A stretch of DNA of 64,000 nucleotides from Photobacterium lipolyticum (lineage in GTDB: Bacteria; Pseudomonadota; Gammaproteobacteria; Enterobacterales; Vibrionaceae). Of the stretch, positions 35,254 through 44,715 are shown in pieces. Each line of letters opens with the position of its first letter. The first letter of the stretch is position 1. The DNA lies in NCBI RefSeq assembly GCF_003026475.1, contig NZ_PYMC01000018.1, positions 18,551 to 82,550 on the forward strand, written 5' to 3'. The position numbers and the translations under genes are program-made. A model generated the notes under the pieces. That model worked only from the letters and a program-made list of their open reading frames with translations. It had not been told where the DNA came from and did no database searches.

Positions 35254-37177
35254 GCGCCGATAATTCATCCTGATTCAGCAGGCTGGTTTCCTTACCAATC
35301 AGATCACCGTAATACACTTCAAACATCAATACGTTCTGCACATATCCCCGAGTTTCATTAAAAGGAATCGCCTCAATAAAAGCGAATACATCCAGCATAC
35401 TATCACTTCCTTCGCGCCACCGATTCACCCTCGTCGGCCCGGCATTATACGCGGCAAACGCATACACCCGATTATTATCGTAACGATCGAGCATCATCTT
35501 AAGGTATCCGCTGCCTAAACGAATATTGACGCCAGGATCAAACAGGCTGTGTTTACCTTGGTAATTCCGGCCCAATTGTTCCGCCGTATCTTTTGCCGTC
35601 GCAGGCATCAGTTGCATTAAACCACGTGCCCCTACCGGAGATTGTGCTTCCGCATTCCAGGCGCTTTCCTGTCTTGCCAGCGCCATCATCGTCGTCGTTG
35701 GCACGCCTCGTCTTTTGCTGAAAAAATCAAACCACCATTTATGAGCAATGGGAAAACGTAACTCGATGTGATCCCATAACTGGCCAGAAATCGTCGCCTG
35801 CACTGCCAGGTGATGCCACTTATTGGCAGCAGCATAAGAGGCCAGGATCTGAAGCTGCTCGTTATCAAGGCCATTCAGCAAATAGGTCCACTCACGGTTG
35901 GCTGCAAAAATCTTATCCAATGCAATTAACTCCCTGATCCGATTCAGTGTTTCTGCGTATACCTGACTAAGTTTCAATGTCGAAGGAGCTTTTTTTACCG
36001 GATAATGAATCGGTTTCTTCAACACTGTTGCGGCGGCGACACTATAAAAATCACGCTGGCCAAGTAGCGATGTGTAGATTTTGTCTGCGGCTTGTTGTTG
36101 ACCTTTTTGTGCCAGTAAATGAGCTTGCCAGAATGTCCACCGGCTTGTTTGCTTCACTTCTTTCGGCAAGTGCTTAATCCACTCTTCGGCACCTTGCCAG
36201 TCCGCCTCTCTAATGGCTAAACGGATCCGGCGTTCAAGCAGGTGAGTTTGGCGGCTGGTGCGAATTTTACTGTCGCGCCACCGGATCAACTCTTCCTTCT
36301 CGGTCGAAAATAGCCGCGCCGCGCAATAGTCAGCCAACACCTGACGTTTTGCCTTGCCGAAGTGTTGCCCGTCCATCACCGCCTGATATTGCTTCACCGC
36401 TTCTTTGATATCTTTGCGCGCCAAACGTTTATACGAAATCACCGTAAGATACTGATTAAAAGGCGTTACTCTGCTACGTTTTGCAAAGCGCGAAACCTGT
36501 TCCGGCTTCTCAAATAATGCCAAGATGTCGTCGCCTTTCTTTTTACCGGCTTCGGTCAGCTGCTTATTCAGATACTGTAAACGACTGCTATTGCCTTCTG
36601 CATATACCAAGAGCATGCGATCAAGGATCAAGGTATCTGTCCGTTGTCCTGCTTTTTGCCACTTTGCGAGCAAAGGATCACAGGCATCACTGATCGATTT
36701 GCCCGTCAGCCAGAGAGACTGCGCCCCCTGCCAGGCAACGGCCGTATTTCCCAGCTTACTCTGGGCATAATAGTAGTGACATTTCAGTAGCTCTCCCCCC
36801 GGGGGCATCGGTTGTACATCAATGAAATTTTGCCAACGACTCGTATTGGCCAAGAGTGCCAGATACCGTTCTTTAATCGTGGAGCCAAACGGCAAGGACT
36901 GATGATCGTCAATAAATGCTTCGACCTGCTCAGGCGTTTTATCTTTCAAATGGCGAGTAAAATCACGATAGTCGAGGTAGGGGGACAGCGGATAATCGTC
37001 AAGCTTCTCTCGCAGCTGACGATATTTGTCTAGATTGTTATTCTCCAGTGCGACGCCAGCCTGTTCATACCACTCACGTTGCTGTTCTAGCGGTGCCGCC
37101 TGGCTGATCAGAGCGCACCCTAACCCCAGCATAAGCAAGACGGCTGATAAGACCTTATGGACAAAAAAGCGAGACAC
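35246..37177 (-). CDS. slt: soluble lytic murein transglycosylase Slt
   Basis: Periplasmic enzyme that cleaves peptidoglycan glycan strands with 1,6-anhydro ring formation. A signal peptide (VLSAVLLMLGLGCALISQA) is followed by a long alpha-superhelical doughnut domain, then the C-terminal lysozyme-like domain. The catalytic Glu504 is in ALARQESAWNAEAQSPVGAR, followed by GLMQLMPATA and YNAGPTRVNRW. Length 643 equals Slt70. The start is GTG at 37177 with GGAG nine bases upstream; no in-frame ATG fits better. Divergent from ettA and upstream of trpR. Confidence 0.96.
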   Translation of the reverse strand: MSRFFVHKVLSAVLLMLGLGCALISQAAPLEQQREWYEQAGVALENNNLDKYRQLREKLDDYPLSPYLDYRDFTRHLKDKTPEQVEAFIDDHQSLPFGSTIKERYLALLANTSRWQNFIDVQPMPPGGELLKCHYYYAQSKLGNTAVAWQGAQSLWLTGKSISDACDPLLAKWQKAGQRTDTLILDRMLLVYAEGNSSRLQYLNKQLTEAGKKKGDDILALFEKPEQVSRFAKRSRVTPFNQYLTVISYKRLARKDIKEAVKQYQAVMDGQHFGKAKRQVLADYCAARLFSTEKEELIRWRDSKIRTSRQTHLLERRIRLAIREADWQGAEEWIKHLPKEVKQTSRWTFWQAHLLAQKGQQQAADKIYTSLLGQRDFYSVAAATVLKKPIHYPVKKAPSTLKLSQVYAETLNRIRELIALDKIFAANREWTYLLNGLDNEQLQILASYAAANKWHHLAVQATISGQLWDHIELRFPIAHKWWFDFFSKRRGVPTTTMMALARQESAWNAEAQSPVGARGLMQLMPATAKDTAEQLGRNYQGKHSLFDPGVNIRLGSGYLKMMLDRYDNNRVYAFAAYNAGPTRVNRWREGSDSMLDVFAFIEAIPFNETRGYVQNVLMFEVYYGDLIGKETSLLNQDELSARY

Positions 37178-37317
37178 TAGAAAACTCCATTCCGGTTTGC
37201 TGTTTTAGTCTGGTATTTGTATTCATTTTAACCGCTAATTATGATCAGTACTGTTAATGTTAGGTCGAGAACGAGTAAAATACTCCCTTTCAATTAGATT
37301 AGAGATCGCAAACAGAT

Positions 37318-38985
37318 ATGGCTGAATACGTCTATACCATGTCGCGCGTGGGCAAAATTGTTCCACCAAAGCGTCAAATTCTGAAAAATATTTCTTTAAG
37401 CTTTTTTCCTGGAGCCAAAATCGGTGTTCTGGGTTTAAACGGTTCGGGTAAATCAACCCTGCTACGTATCATGGCCGGTATCGACACCGATATCGAAGGT
37501 GAAGCCCGCCCGCAAGCGGGTTTAAACGTCGGCTACCTTCCACAGGAACCGGTACTTGACGAAGAAAAAACTGTACGTGAAATCGTTGAGGAAGCAGTCT
37601 CTGACGTTAAAGATGCCCTTACTCGCCTTGACGCGGTTTATGCCGCCTACGCAGAACCCGATGCCGACTTCGATGTGCTGGCAAAAGAGCAAGGTGAACT
37701 TGAAGCGCTGATTGAAACCAAAGATGGTCACAATCTTGAAAACGCACTTGAGCGTGCCGCTGATGCCCTGCGTCTACCTGAATGGGACGCTCCAATCAAA
37801 TTGCTATCGGGTGGCGAACGTCGCCGTGTTGCCCTTTGCCGCTTACTGCTTGATAAGCCAGACATGCTTCTGCTGGATGAGCCAACCAACCACCTTGATG
37901 CAGAATCTGTTGCCTGGTTAGAGCACTTCTTATGTGATTACAGCGGTACCGTGGTGGCAATTACCCACGACCGTTACTTCCTGGATAACGCCGCAGGCTG
38001 GATTCTGGAACTTGACCGCGGCGAAGGTATTCCATGGCAAGGTAACTACACCTCTTGGCTAGAACAGAAAGATGCACGTTTGCAGCAAGAGTCATCACAA
38101 GAAAATGCGCGTCAGAAGACTATCGCTAAAGAGCTTGAATGGGTTCGCCAAAACCCTAAAGGTCGCCAGGCTAAATCTAAAGCCCGTATGGCTCGTTTTG
38201 AAGAGCTAAATACCAGCGATCACCAGAAACGAAATGAAACCAATGAACTGTTCATTCCGCCGGGTGAGCGCCTGGGTGATAAGGTTATTGATGTTACAAA
38301 CCTGACCAAATCATTTGGTGATCGCGTTCTGATTGATGACTTGTCATTTAGCATGCCAAAAGGTGCTATCGTCGGCATTATCGGTGCTAACGGTGCCGGT
38401 AAATCCACCCTGTTCAAAATGCTAAGCGGTAGCGAGCAGCCTGATTCCGGTACGATCGAGCTGGGTACAACAGTCAGCCTGGCATCGGTTGATCAGTTCC
38501 GTGACAGCATGAACGATGACAACACTGTATATCAGGAAATTTCTGAAGGTGCAGAGATCATCCGCATCAATAATTATGAAGTACCGGCACGTGCATACGT
38601 TTCACGTTTCAACTTCCGTGGCAGTGATCAACAAAAACGCATTGGCGATCTGTCTGGTGGTGAACGTAACCGTGTTCACTTAGCAAAACTGCTAAAAGCC
38701 GGTGGCAACGTATTACTCCTCGATGAACCGACCAATGACCTGGATGTTGAAACGCTGCGAGCACTGGAAGAAGCGCTGCTTGAGTTCCCTGGCTGTGCCA
38801 TGGTTATCTCGCACGACCGTTGGTTCCTTGACCGTATCGCAACGCACATTCTTGACTACCGTGATGAAGGTCAGGTTAACTTTTACGAAGGTAACTACAC
38901 CGAATACACCGACTGGTTGAAGAAAACCCTTGGTGCGCAAGCGGCAGAACCGCACCGTATCAAGTACAAGCGCATGACAAAGTAA
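37318..38985 (+). CDS. ettA: energy-dependent translational throttle protein EttA
   Basis: ABC-F ATPase that binds the ribosomal E site and gates the first elongation step according to the ATP/ADP ratio. It has two ABC domains without membrane segments: Walker A GLNGSGKST at 39-47 and GANGAGKST at about 355-363; signatures LSGGERRRVALCRLL and LSGGERNRVHLAKLL; Walker B LLLDEPTNHLDAES and LLLDEPTNDLDVET. The PtIM linker follows the first domain (RQNPKGRQAKSKARMARFEE). Length 555 is that of E. coli EttA. It ends before a strong terminator. Confidence 0.97.
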   Translation: MAEYVYTMSRVGKIVPPKRQILKNISLSFFPGAKIGVLGLNGSGKSTLLRIMAGIDTDIEGEARPQAGLNVGYLPQEPVLDEEKTVREIVEEAVSDVKDALTRLDAVYAAYAEPDADFDVLAKEQGELEALIETKDGHNLENALERAADALRLPEWDAPIKLLSGGERRRVALCRLLLDKPDMLLLDEPTNHLDAESVAWLEHFLCDYSGTVVAITHDRYFLDNAAGWILELDRGEGIPWQGNYTSWLEQKDARLQQESSQENARQKTIAKELEWVRQNPKGRQAKSKARMARFEELNTSDHQKRNETNELFIPPGERLGDKVIDVTNLTKSFGDRVLIDDLSFSMPKGAIVGIIGANGAGKSTLFKMLSGSEQPDSGTIELGTTVSLASVDQFRDSMNDDNTVYQEISEGAEIIRINNYEVPARAYVSRFNFRGSDQQKRIGDLSGGERNRVHLAKLLKAGGNVLLLDEPTNDLDVETLRALEEALLEFPGCAMVISHDRWFLDRIATHILDYRDEGQVNFYEGNYTEYTDWLKKTLGAQAAEPHRIKYKRMTK

Positions 38986-39024
38986 TGTCCTGCTAAACGA
39001 ACATTACTGACATTGTATTACTGA

Positions 39025-39056
39025 CAAAAAAGGGGCTGCCAATGCAGCCCTTTTTT
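39025..39056 (+). terminator. ettA terminator
   Basis: GGGCTGC / GCAGCCC with a 4-base loop, flanked by A-run and T-run (six T), 40 bases after the ettA stop. Confidence 0.9.
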
Positions 39057-39205
39057 GTTCATGCCTGATCTCTCAACAAATTCCATAAAAACCTGTTTGA
39101 CTAAATACAGGGTTACTTGGGTATATATGGTTTTGTGATCACATCCCTAGAGAAAAATCTCATTTATACGTACACTTACAAGATAATCATTAAAAAAAGA
39201 TCACT

Positions 39206-39586
39206 ATGACTGAACGTCGTCAATTCATACGCATCCTCTACCAATCACCCGCTACGTTACGTCAGGCAGAAGGTGAATGGCAGACTGTTGTCCGTGATTT
39301 ATCATTAAAAGGGATATTGCTCACCTGCCCGCCTGACTGGCAGCCCAGCACCGATCCCCACTACACGGTCAACTTTTGCCTACATGAATGCGACATTGAA
39401 CTGACGATGGAAACTCAGTTAATCAGTCACTGCCGCGATTTTTTACGAATGAAAATTCACCACCTTGATATTGACAGTGCCAGCCATTTGAAACGCCTTG
39501 TCGAACTAAATGTCGGAACTGATGAGCTATTACATCGCGAACTGGAACAACTGACAGATTTAGAAAATCACCTTAACAAGCACTAG
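39206..39586 (+). CDS. small PilZ-domain protein
   Basis: A 126-residue stand-alone PilZ domain, a cyclic-di-GMP receptor. The RxxxR motif is Arg5-Arg9 (ERRQFIR) and the D/N-x-S-x-x-G motif is Asp31-Ser33-Gly36 (DLSLKGILL); both are intact, so binding is expected. A C-terminal helix ends in a Leu/Glu-rich stretch. It is 16 bp upstream of the M23 endopeptidase gene on the same strand, so the two are probably co-transcribed and c-di-GMP could influence that peptidase. This link is inference. Confidence 0.92.
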   Translation: MTERRQFIRILYQSPATLRQAEGEWQTVVRDLSLKGILLTCPPDWQPSTDPHYTVNFCLHECDIELTMETQLISHCRDFLRMKIHHLDIDSASHLKRLVELNVGTDELLHRELEQLTDLENHLNKH

Positions 39587-39602
39587 AAGCTAACCAATCA
39601 TC

Positions 39603-40595
39603 ATGTCCAACAATCTTTGCATCTCAATCTCAGACCACCGAGGAACATCCCATTATCTGATCAACCACTTTAAAAAACGCTATCTTGCCCTTTTCCTTTT
39701 ATTACTATCCGCTATTTTGATCGGCGGCAGTTACAGCATTTATGCCCTTTACCAGCAAACCCTCTTTTCATCCTCTCAGCTAGATCTGCTGAATGTTGAA
39801 GCTGAGCAACTCACGGAATCGCTGTCTGAAGAGAGCGCAGCCAACCAGGCTCTTACTCAACAACTGGAAGATAAAAATGCAGCACTGGCGCTGCTGGCCC
39901 AGCGTGTTGATGATGTTGAAACCATCTTAGGGCTGCAAAATGAAAACGGCGAAGAGGTGACTTTAGAACAGCGCATCGACAGTGCCGCGATCAGCTCGGC
40001 GGTAAGAGGGACGTTATTTCGCCTGATCCCGAATGGCAGCCCGACCCCGGGTATTCGAATGTCATCAGGCTTTGGTTCCCGGGTACATCCTGTAACCGGT
40101 AAAAGAAAATACCATCGAGGGCTCGATTTTGCGGCCAACACCGGTACACCTATTTATGCCCCTGCTGACGGGGTAGTGGAAGCTGTCAGGCCAAGTAATA
40201 AAGGCTCTGGCAACTTCATTAAGCTCAACCACTCATTAGGCTTTGCGACCACTTATTCACACATGAGTAAGTTCAAGATAAAAAGAGGCCAATTTGTTCG
40301 TAAAGGGGATTTGCTTGGCATGTCTGGCAACACCGGGCTATCAACCGGGCCGCATTTACATTATGAAATTCGTTTTTTAGGCCGCGCCCTTAATCCGCGA
40401 TCATTTGTCACCTGGACGCCCGAAAATTTTGATTCGTTGTTTGAAAAAGAAAAAACCGTTCAATGGGCGGCACTGCTTGAAATGATCAGTAACGTTGTCT
40501 CTATGCAGGTGCAGTTAACCCGTGCTCCAGAACAGCTAACATCCATTGATACCGCCAGTACTCAGACGGTATCAACCGATAAGCAGAAGCTGTAG
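39603..40595 (+). CDS. membrane-anchored M23 (LytM) endopeptidase
   Basis: Peptidoglycan D,D-endopeptidase of the LytM/ShyA-like type. One membrane helix (about 28-50, LALFLLLLSAILIGGSYSIY), a coiled coil at about 58-110, then the catalytic domain at 150-265. Zinc ligands His171 and Asp175 (HRGLDF), His253 in HLHYE, with catalytic His220 (YSHMSKF) and His251, are all present, so it should be active rather than a NlpD/EnvC-like activator. It is anchored in the inner membrane facing the periplasm. It follows the PilZ gene by 16 bp. Confidence 0.93.
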   Translation: MSNNLCISISDHRGTSHYLINHFKKRYLALFLLLLSAILIGGSYSIYALYQQTLFSSSQLDLLNVEAEQLTESLSEESAANQALTQQLEDKNAALALLAQRVDDVETILGLQNENGEEVTLEQRIDSAAISSAVRGTLFRLIPNGSPTPGIRMSSGFGSRVHPVTGKRKYHRGLDFAANTGTPIYAPADGVVEAVRPSNKGSGNFIKLNHSLGFATTYSHMSKFKIKRGQFVRKGDLLGMSGNTGLSTGPHLHYEIRFLGRALNPRSFVTWTPENFDSLFEKEKTVQWAALLEMISNVVSMQVQLTRAPEQLTSIDTASTQTVSTDKQKL

Positions 40596-40628
40596 GGTTA
40601 TACCAATTCCAACAAGCCGGACGGCAAT

Positions 40629-40660
40629 AAAAAAGCGAGAGCCGATGCTCTCGCTTTTTT
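40629..40660. terminator. bidirectional terminator between M23 gene and radA
   Basis: GCGAGAG / CTCTCGC with a 6-base loop, six A on the left and six T on the right. It can serve both converging genes. Confidence 0.9.
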
Positions 40661-40679
40661 GGGGCTAATCAGATGCTAG

Positions 40680-42059
40680 TTACAGAGCAATGCGCTCAAA
40701 TGCCTCCAGGGCTTCCTGCAAGTCTTCGACCGGAATAACTTCAACGCCACTCATCTTGCGACTGGCATTCGCTTTCGGCACTATAACCCGGGTGAAGCCT
40801 TGTTTAGCTGCTTCACGGATCCGCTCTATCCCATTAGCTGCCGGACGAATATCCGCATTCAGACCGATTTCACCAAAGACTAAAACATCTTGCGGGATCG
40901 GTGCATTCTTAAAGCTCGAATAGATTGAAAGCAGCACGGCCAGATCGGCAGAGGTCTCCTCAATCTTAATACCGCCTACACAGTTAACGAAAATATCCAT
41001 GTCTGACAGCATGACCCCGCCATGGCGGGCCAGCACCGCAATCGACATCGCCAAACGGTTGGTATCATAACCGACGGATAACCGACGAGGATTCTCTGTA
41101 ACCGAGTTATTACACAGCGCTTGTATTTCCACCAGCAACGGTCTTGTTCCTTCCCACAAGGTCGTACAGGCGGATCCGGCGTGATTTTTATTCGAACGGC
41201 TAAGGAAGATTGCCGATGGATTTTTAACCTGCTTCATGCCCTGTTCTGTCATGGCAAAAAAACAAGATTCCGAATCTGCACCAAAACGGTTCTTTGAGGT
41301 ACGCAATACCCTGAACTTCTCATCAGACGTTGATGATAAGGCAAACAAACCATCAACAATGTGGATCAGCTGCATGGGTCCGGCCACATTCGAATCTTTA
41401 TTAATGTGGCCGACAATCACGAAGGTCACCCCTTCGGTTTTGGCAAAACGTGTTAACGCCGCAGCCGATTCTTTTACCTGGCTTGGGCTACCGGCAGCGG
41501 AATCGGAGTGTGCCACCGTCATGGTCTGAATGGAGTCAATAATGACAAACTCCGCTTTTTGCTGAACAACGTGATTTAACACCTGCTCAACCGAGGTTTC
41601 AGCAACCACACTGATTTTATCAAGGTTTGGCGTACTCAAACGTTTAGCACGTTGGGAAATCTGATGAACCGATTCCTCACCCGAAACATAAAGTGCCGAT
41701 TTTTCGGCAGCAACAGCGCCAATACTCTGCAATAAAAGGGTAGATTTACCGGCCCCTGGATCACCACATAACAATAGTACCGAGCCCGGTACAATACCGC
41801 CGCCTAAGACGCGATCAAACTCACCGATCCCCGAACTAAAACGGGGCATATCTTTGTTTTCAACTTCAGACAGTTTCTGGATCTTCGTTGTCGTTCCCGC
41901 ATAACTACCGGACGTCGCTGATGTGCCTATCGCTGTCTTGGTTTTAGGAATCGTAAACTCTGTAATTGTATTCCAGGCAGCACAAGCGCTGCACTGCCCC
42001 TGCCAACGGGGAAAATCTGCACCACACTCACTACACACATAAGCGCGCTTTGTTTTTGC
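40680..42059 (-). CDS. radA: DNA repair protein RadA
   Basis: Hexameric RecA-like ATPase that drives branch migration in recombination and D-loop extension. The zinc finger Cys10-x2-Cys13...Cys24-x2-Cys27, Walker A GDPGAGKST at 100-108, the RadA-specific KNRFG at 257-261 and a C-terminal Lon-protease-like domain (FVNCVGGIKIEETSADLAVL) are present. I start at the ATG 42059 (MAKTKRAYVC, 459 aa, the family length) instead of an upstream in-frame start that would add nine residues. Divergent from the PlzC-like gene, as in Vibrio cholerae. Confidence 0.97.
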   Translation of the reverse strand, partial: AKTKRAYVCSECGADFPRWQGQCSACAAWNTITEFTIPKTKTAIGTSATSGSYAGTTTKIQKLSEVENKDMPRFSSGIGEFDRVLGGGIVPGSVLLLCGDPGAGKSTLLLQSIGAVAAEKSALYVSGEESVHQISQRAKRLSTPNLDKISVVAETSVEQVLNHVVQQKAEFVIIDSIQTMTVAHSDSAAGSPSQVKESAAALTRFAKTEGVTFVIVGHINKDSNVAGPMQLIHIVDGLFALSSTSDEKFRVLRTSKNRFGADSESCFFAMTEQGMKQVKNPSAIFLSRSNKNHAGSACTTLWEGTRPLLVEIQALCNNSVTENPRRLSVGYDTNRLAMSIAVLARHGGVMLSDMDIFVNCVGGIKIEETSADLAVLLSIYSSFKNAPIPQDVLVFGEIGLNADIRPAANGIERIREAAKQGFTRVIVPKANASRKMSGVEVIPVEDLQEALEAFERIAL

Positions 42060-42214
42060 CATCTCGCATCCTAATTTATTGATCAACCGCGCACTATTTT
42101 CAAAAAGAGTATTTAAACGTCGCTTTTAGCAGATTAAACCTGATACAGGCTAAAGTTTTACTGCAAAATGCAGATAACAAACCAAGGGGTAATGTATCAG
42201 AAAAAAGCATATTG

Positions 42215-44560
42215 ATGGATGACTATAGCGGACTAATCGAACAACTTCTCCCCGTTTATGACAGTGAAGATTTTAATGACGTCTTCCAGTTGTTGACTGT
42301 GGATGAAACAGGGCCGACTCGCCTGAAAATAAAGTTTGAACTTAATCGCATAATGGCTCCGTGCCAGAAGATTATTGATCTTCGCGGACGAGTAAAGGGG
42401 GAATGCCGCCCATACGATTTGCATGGTCTCACCCACTGGCTTGATGACGTTGCCATAAATACTTATCACCGACGTATAAAAGTCTATGGCGGGAAATATC
42501 GTACTGGCCTGTATGAAGCCTTGACCAATACTCGTAATAACTTTCGAGTACTCCACCAGCAAGGAAAGATTAACCCGCAAACCCCTCTCCAGTCGGCGCG
42601 CGATACCCAATTTGATGCCACGCTTATTCGCTTCGGCCATTACCTGACCCGCGAGGAAAATCGTCTGCAAATTGCCACTCAGGTCAATCTGAGCCTGCCT
42701 CTCGGCCAGAGTGTTCATGGGGTGACATCGGATCTCTCTTATTCTGGCGCTAAATTCAAAGTACCGTCAGCATTTAAGTACAATTTAGGTCAGACAATCA
42801 TTGCTCGTTTCCCTTTGCTGGCTGAAGAGTACAACGATGCCCGCCTGAACAAAGGAACGGAATACCGAATTTTAGGTATCGATAGCAACAAAGACAACGA
42901 TAGCTTTAAATGGCTGCGCCTGATCGCATTAGATGACAACCTTGCGATAAAAGAAGCCATTGAACGCAATCAAAAAACAGCCAACAATCGTACCCGAAAT
43001 AATCACGAAGACAAGGTCATCCAGGCCCGTACCAAAGGCTATGAACATTGCTTCCTGAAGCACACTTCCAGTATGCCACTGTTTTTTTCCGGCACAGAAT
43101 TGAAGTACTGCCTGCTCACAGAGCAGAACCACAATATATGGAAAGACTGGCACGACGAGCGTAATCAGCCCGTACTCAATCACTTGCTATCAAAAGAGCG
43201 GATGGCGAGCCTGGGCAAAACCGGACTCAAGCAATGCAGTACCCTGATCTACAGCTTTAATCTTGAACATGAGCAGAAAACCTTTTTTTATTCCGCGGCG
43301 TTACCGGAAATGACTCAGGAGCAGCGTCAGCTATTTTGGCAGGTGGGTGCATCACGCAAGAGCTGGCGAGTTACCCGCTTAACGGTATATCCGTTAAGCG
43401 CGGAAGATCTCAATCGCCTTCATGATATCGCAGAAGAGCCGGTTGAACAGTTTCAAGACCTGACACATATTGGCGTATTGCAAGACTTAACCAATACCCA
43501 AGCCCAGCATGACTACCGCTTGACTGCCAAACCTAAGCTACCGGCAAAAACCTTGGGATCATTCCGACATCAGCGTAACCCAATCTGTCAGGCCAAAGCC
43601 ATTTTCTTCGACCCGAAACCGCAACGAAGCGAATCCCGGTTTATCTATCAGACTCCTGTCGAGCTTCACCATCCTAAAATGGGAACAGTCGCCGGAGCGA
43701 CTGTCGACTTTTCCAGTCGAGGGCTGCATCTTACTCTGGCTGAACCATTTCAGACCAAAAGAGACGATAAGGTCACGGTTAAATTCACTCAATTACAAAA
43801 GCTTGATAAAAACGCACCATTGGGAAATTTGCCTTATCGTATTGTTCGGGTTAGCCCTGATTGCCGTAGTATTCAGCTAGCGACAGGCAGCGGAGAAGAG
43901 GCGCTAAAAGGGGAACTTTTTTTACGCCGTCTGATCAAGCGCAACGAAGCTAAGCTGAAGTTAGCGCAGGAGAACTTGCCTGCAGGGGAGCTTCTGCTGG
44001 CGATGCATCAAATGCTGTTAACACGTCTGAACTGCGTACCCTATTTTGCCGAAAAGTGCGAGCATAAGGTCACTCTCAAGGCAATTGGCAGTAATTTTCC
44101 ATTACCTACGCTACCAAAGCTGTTCAACCAGCTAGCAGGCGGAAATCATTTTTCGCTGCATCCTGTCTTTAAAAACCGGGTAAACCGGATGCTGGCTGAA
44201 ACCATGCGCCCGGTTGAGGTTCGCCAACCATTTATCCATGAATTGTACCTTTGGATACAGCGCCAGGACGACACTATTCACCATATCGAAAGTAGGCTAC
44301 TAGATGAATTTGATGATGCAGAGCAACGCATTGGCTTTATCAAAAAAGCACGACGCCACGGGGAGTTTATTGCTATTCGTGTTACCGCAGTGCCGGTTTT
44401 AAACCCTATGACGGCATTGATCCGTGAAGATCTCGGCCAACTGGCTCGCCTCACTATGCACCGAGCCCGCGCACTGGAGATGGAATTCACCTCGTTAATT
44501 GGCTGTGGCGAGATATTCAATATTACCGATGAAGTCTTAGTCAGGCTCGAAATTAACTAA
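42215..44560 (+). CDS. plzC: large two-PilZ protein, PlzC-like
   Basis: A 781-residue cytoplasmic protein with two PilZ-type segments. In the first, Arg147...Arg151 and DLSYSG at 174-179; in the second, RSESR at 472-476 and DFSSRG at 499-504. Other parts are helical and unassigned. The position divergent from radA and before serB is that of PlzC in V. cholerae, a c-di-GMP-binding protein linked to biofilm and motility, so I use that name. Start chosen at ATG 42215 over a TTG three bases upstream. Here luxPQ is inserted between this gene and serB. Confidence 0.87.
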   Translation: MDDYSGLIEQLLPVYDSEDFNDVFQLLTVDETGPTRLKIKFELNRIMAPCQKIIDLRGRVKGECRPYDLHGLTHWLDDVAINTYHRRIKVYGGKYRTGLYEALTNTRNNFRVLHQQGKINPQTPLQSARDTQFDATLIRFGHYLTREENRLQIATQVNLSLPLGQSVHGVTSDLSYSGAKFKVPSAFKYNLGQTIIARFPLLAEEYNDARLNKGTEYRILGIDSNKDNDSFKWLRLIALDDNLAIKEAIERNQKTANNRTRNNHEDKVIQARTKGYEHCFLKHTSSMPLFFSGTELKYCLLTEQNHNIWKDWHDERNQPVLNHLLSKERMASLGKTGLKQCSTLIYSFNLEHEQKTFFYSAALPEMTQEQRQLFWQVGASRKSWRVTRLTVYPLSAEDLNRLHDIAEEPVEQFQDLTHIGVLQDLTNTQAQHDYRLTAKPKLPAKTLGSFRHQRNPICQAKAIFFDPKPQRSESRFIYQTPVELHHPKMGTVAGATVDFSSRGLHLTLAEPFQTKRDDKVTVKFTQLQKLDKNAPLGNLPYRIVRVSPDCRSIQLATGSGEEALKGELFLRRLIKRNEAKLKLAQENLPAGELLLAMHQMLLTRLNCVPYFAEKCEHKVTLKAIGSNFPLPTLPKLFNQLAGGNHFSLHPVFKNRVNRMLAETMRPVEVRQPFIHELYLWIQRQDDTIHHIESRLLDEFDDAEQRIGFIKKARRHGEFIAIRVTAVPVLNPMTALIREDLGQLARLTMHRARALEMEFTSLIGCGEIFNITDEVLVRLEIN

Positions 44561-44715
44561 TAAGGTGACCTTCATCATCAACCTTAGTATTTTTCCATTC
44601 TGCTGCGGTTAGATCGTTAATAAATCGGACATTATTTGATGATATAGACTATTTTAATGATGTGTATGTCTAATTTATCGGCACACCCAAATCGATTTAG
44701 GATGAACTGTTAGTT

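Noticed and set aside
39133..39145. TGTGATCACA near 39,135 as a CRP site
   Set aside because: The two halves overlap without the 6-bp spacer required by CRP.
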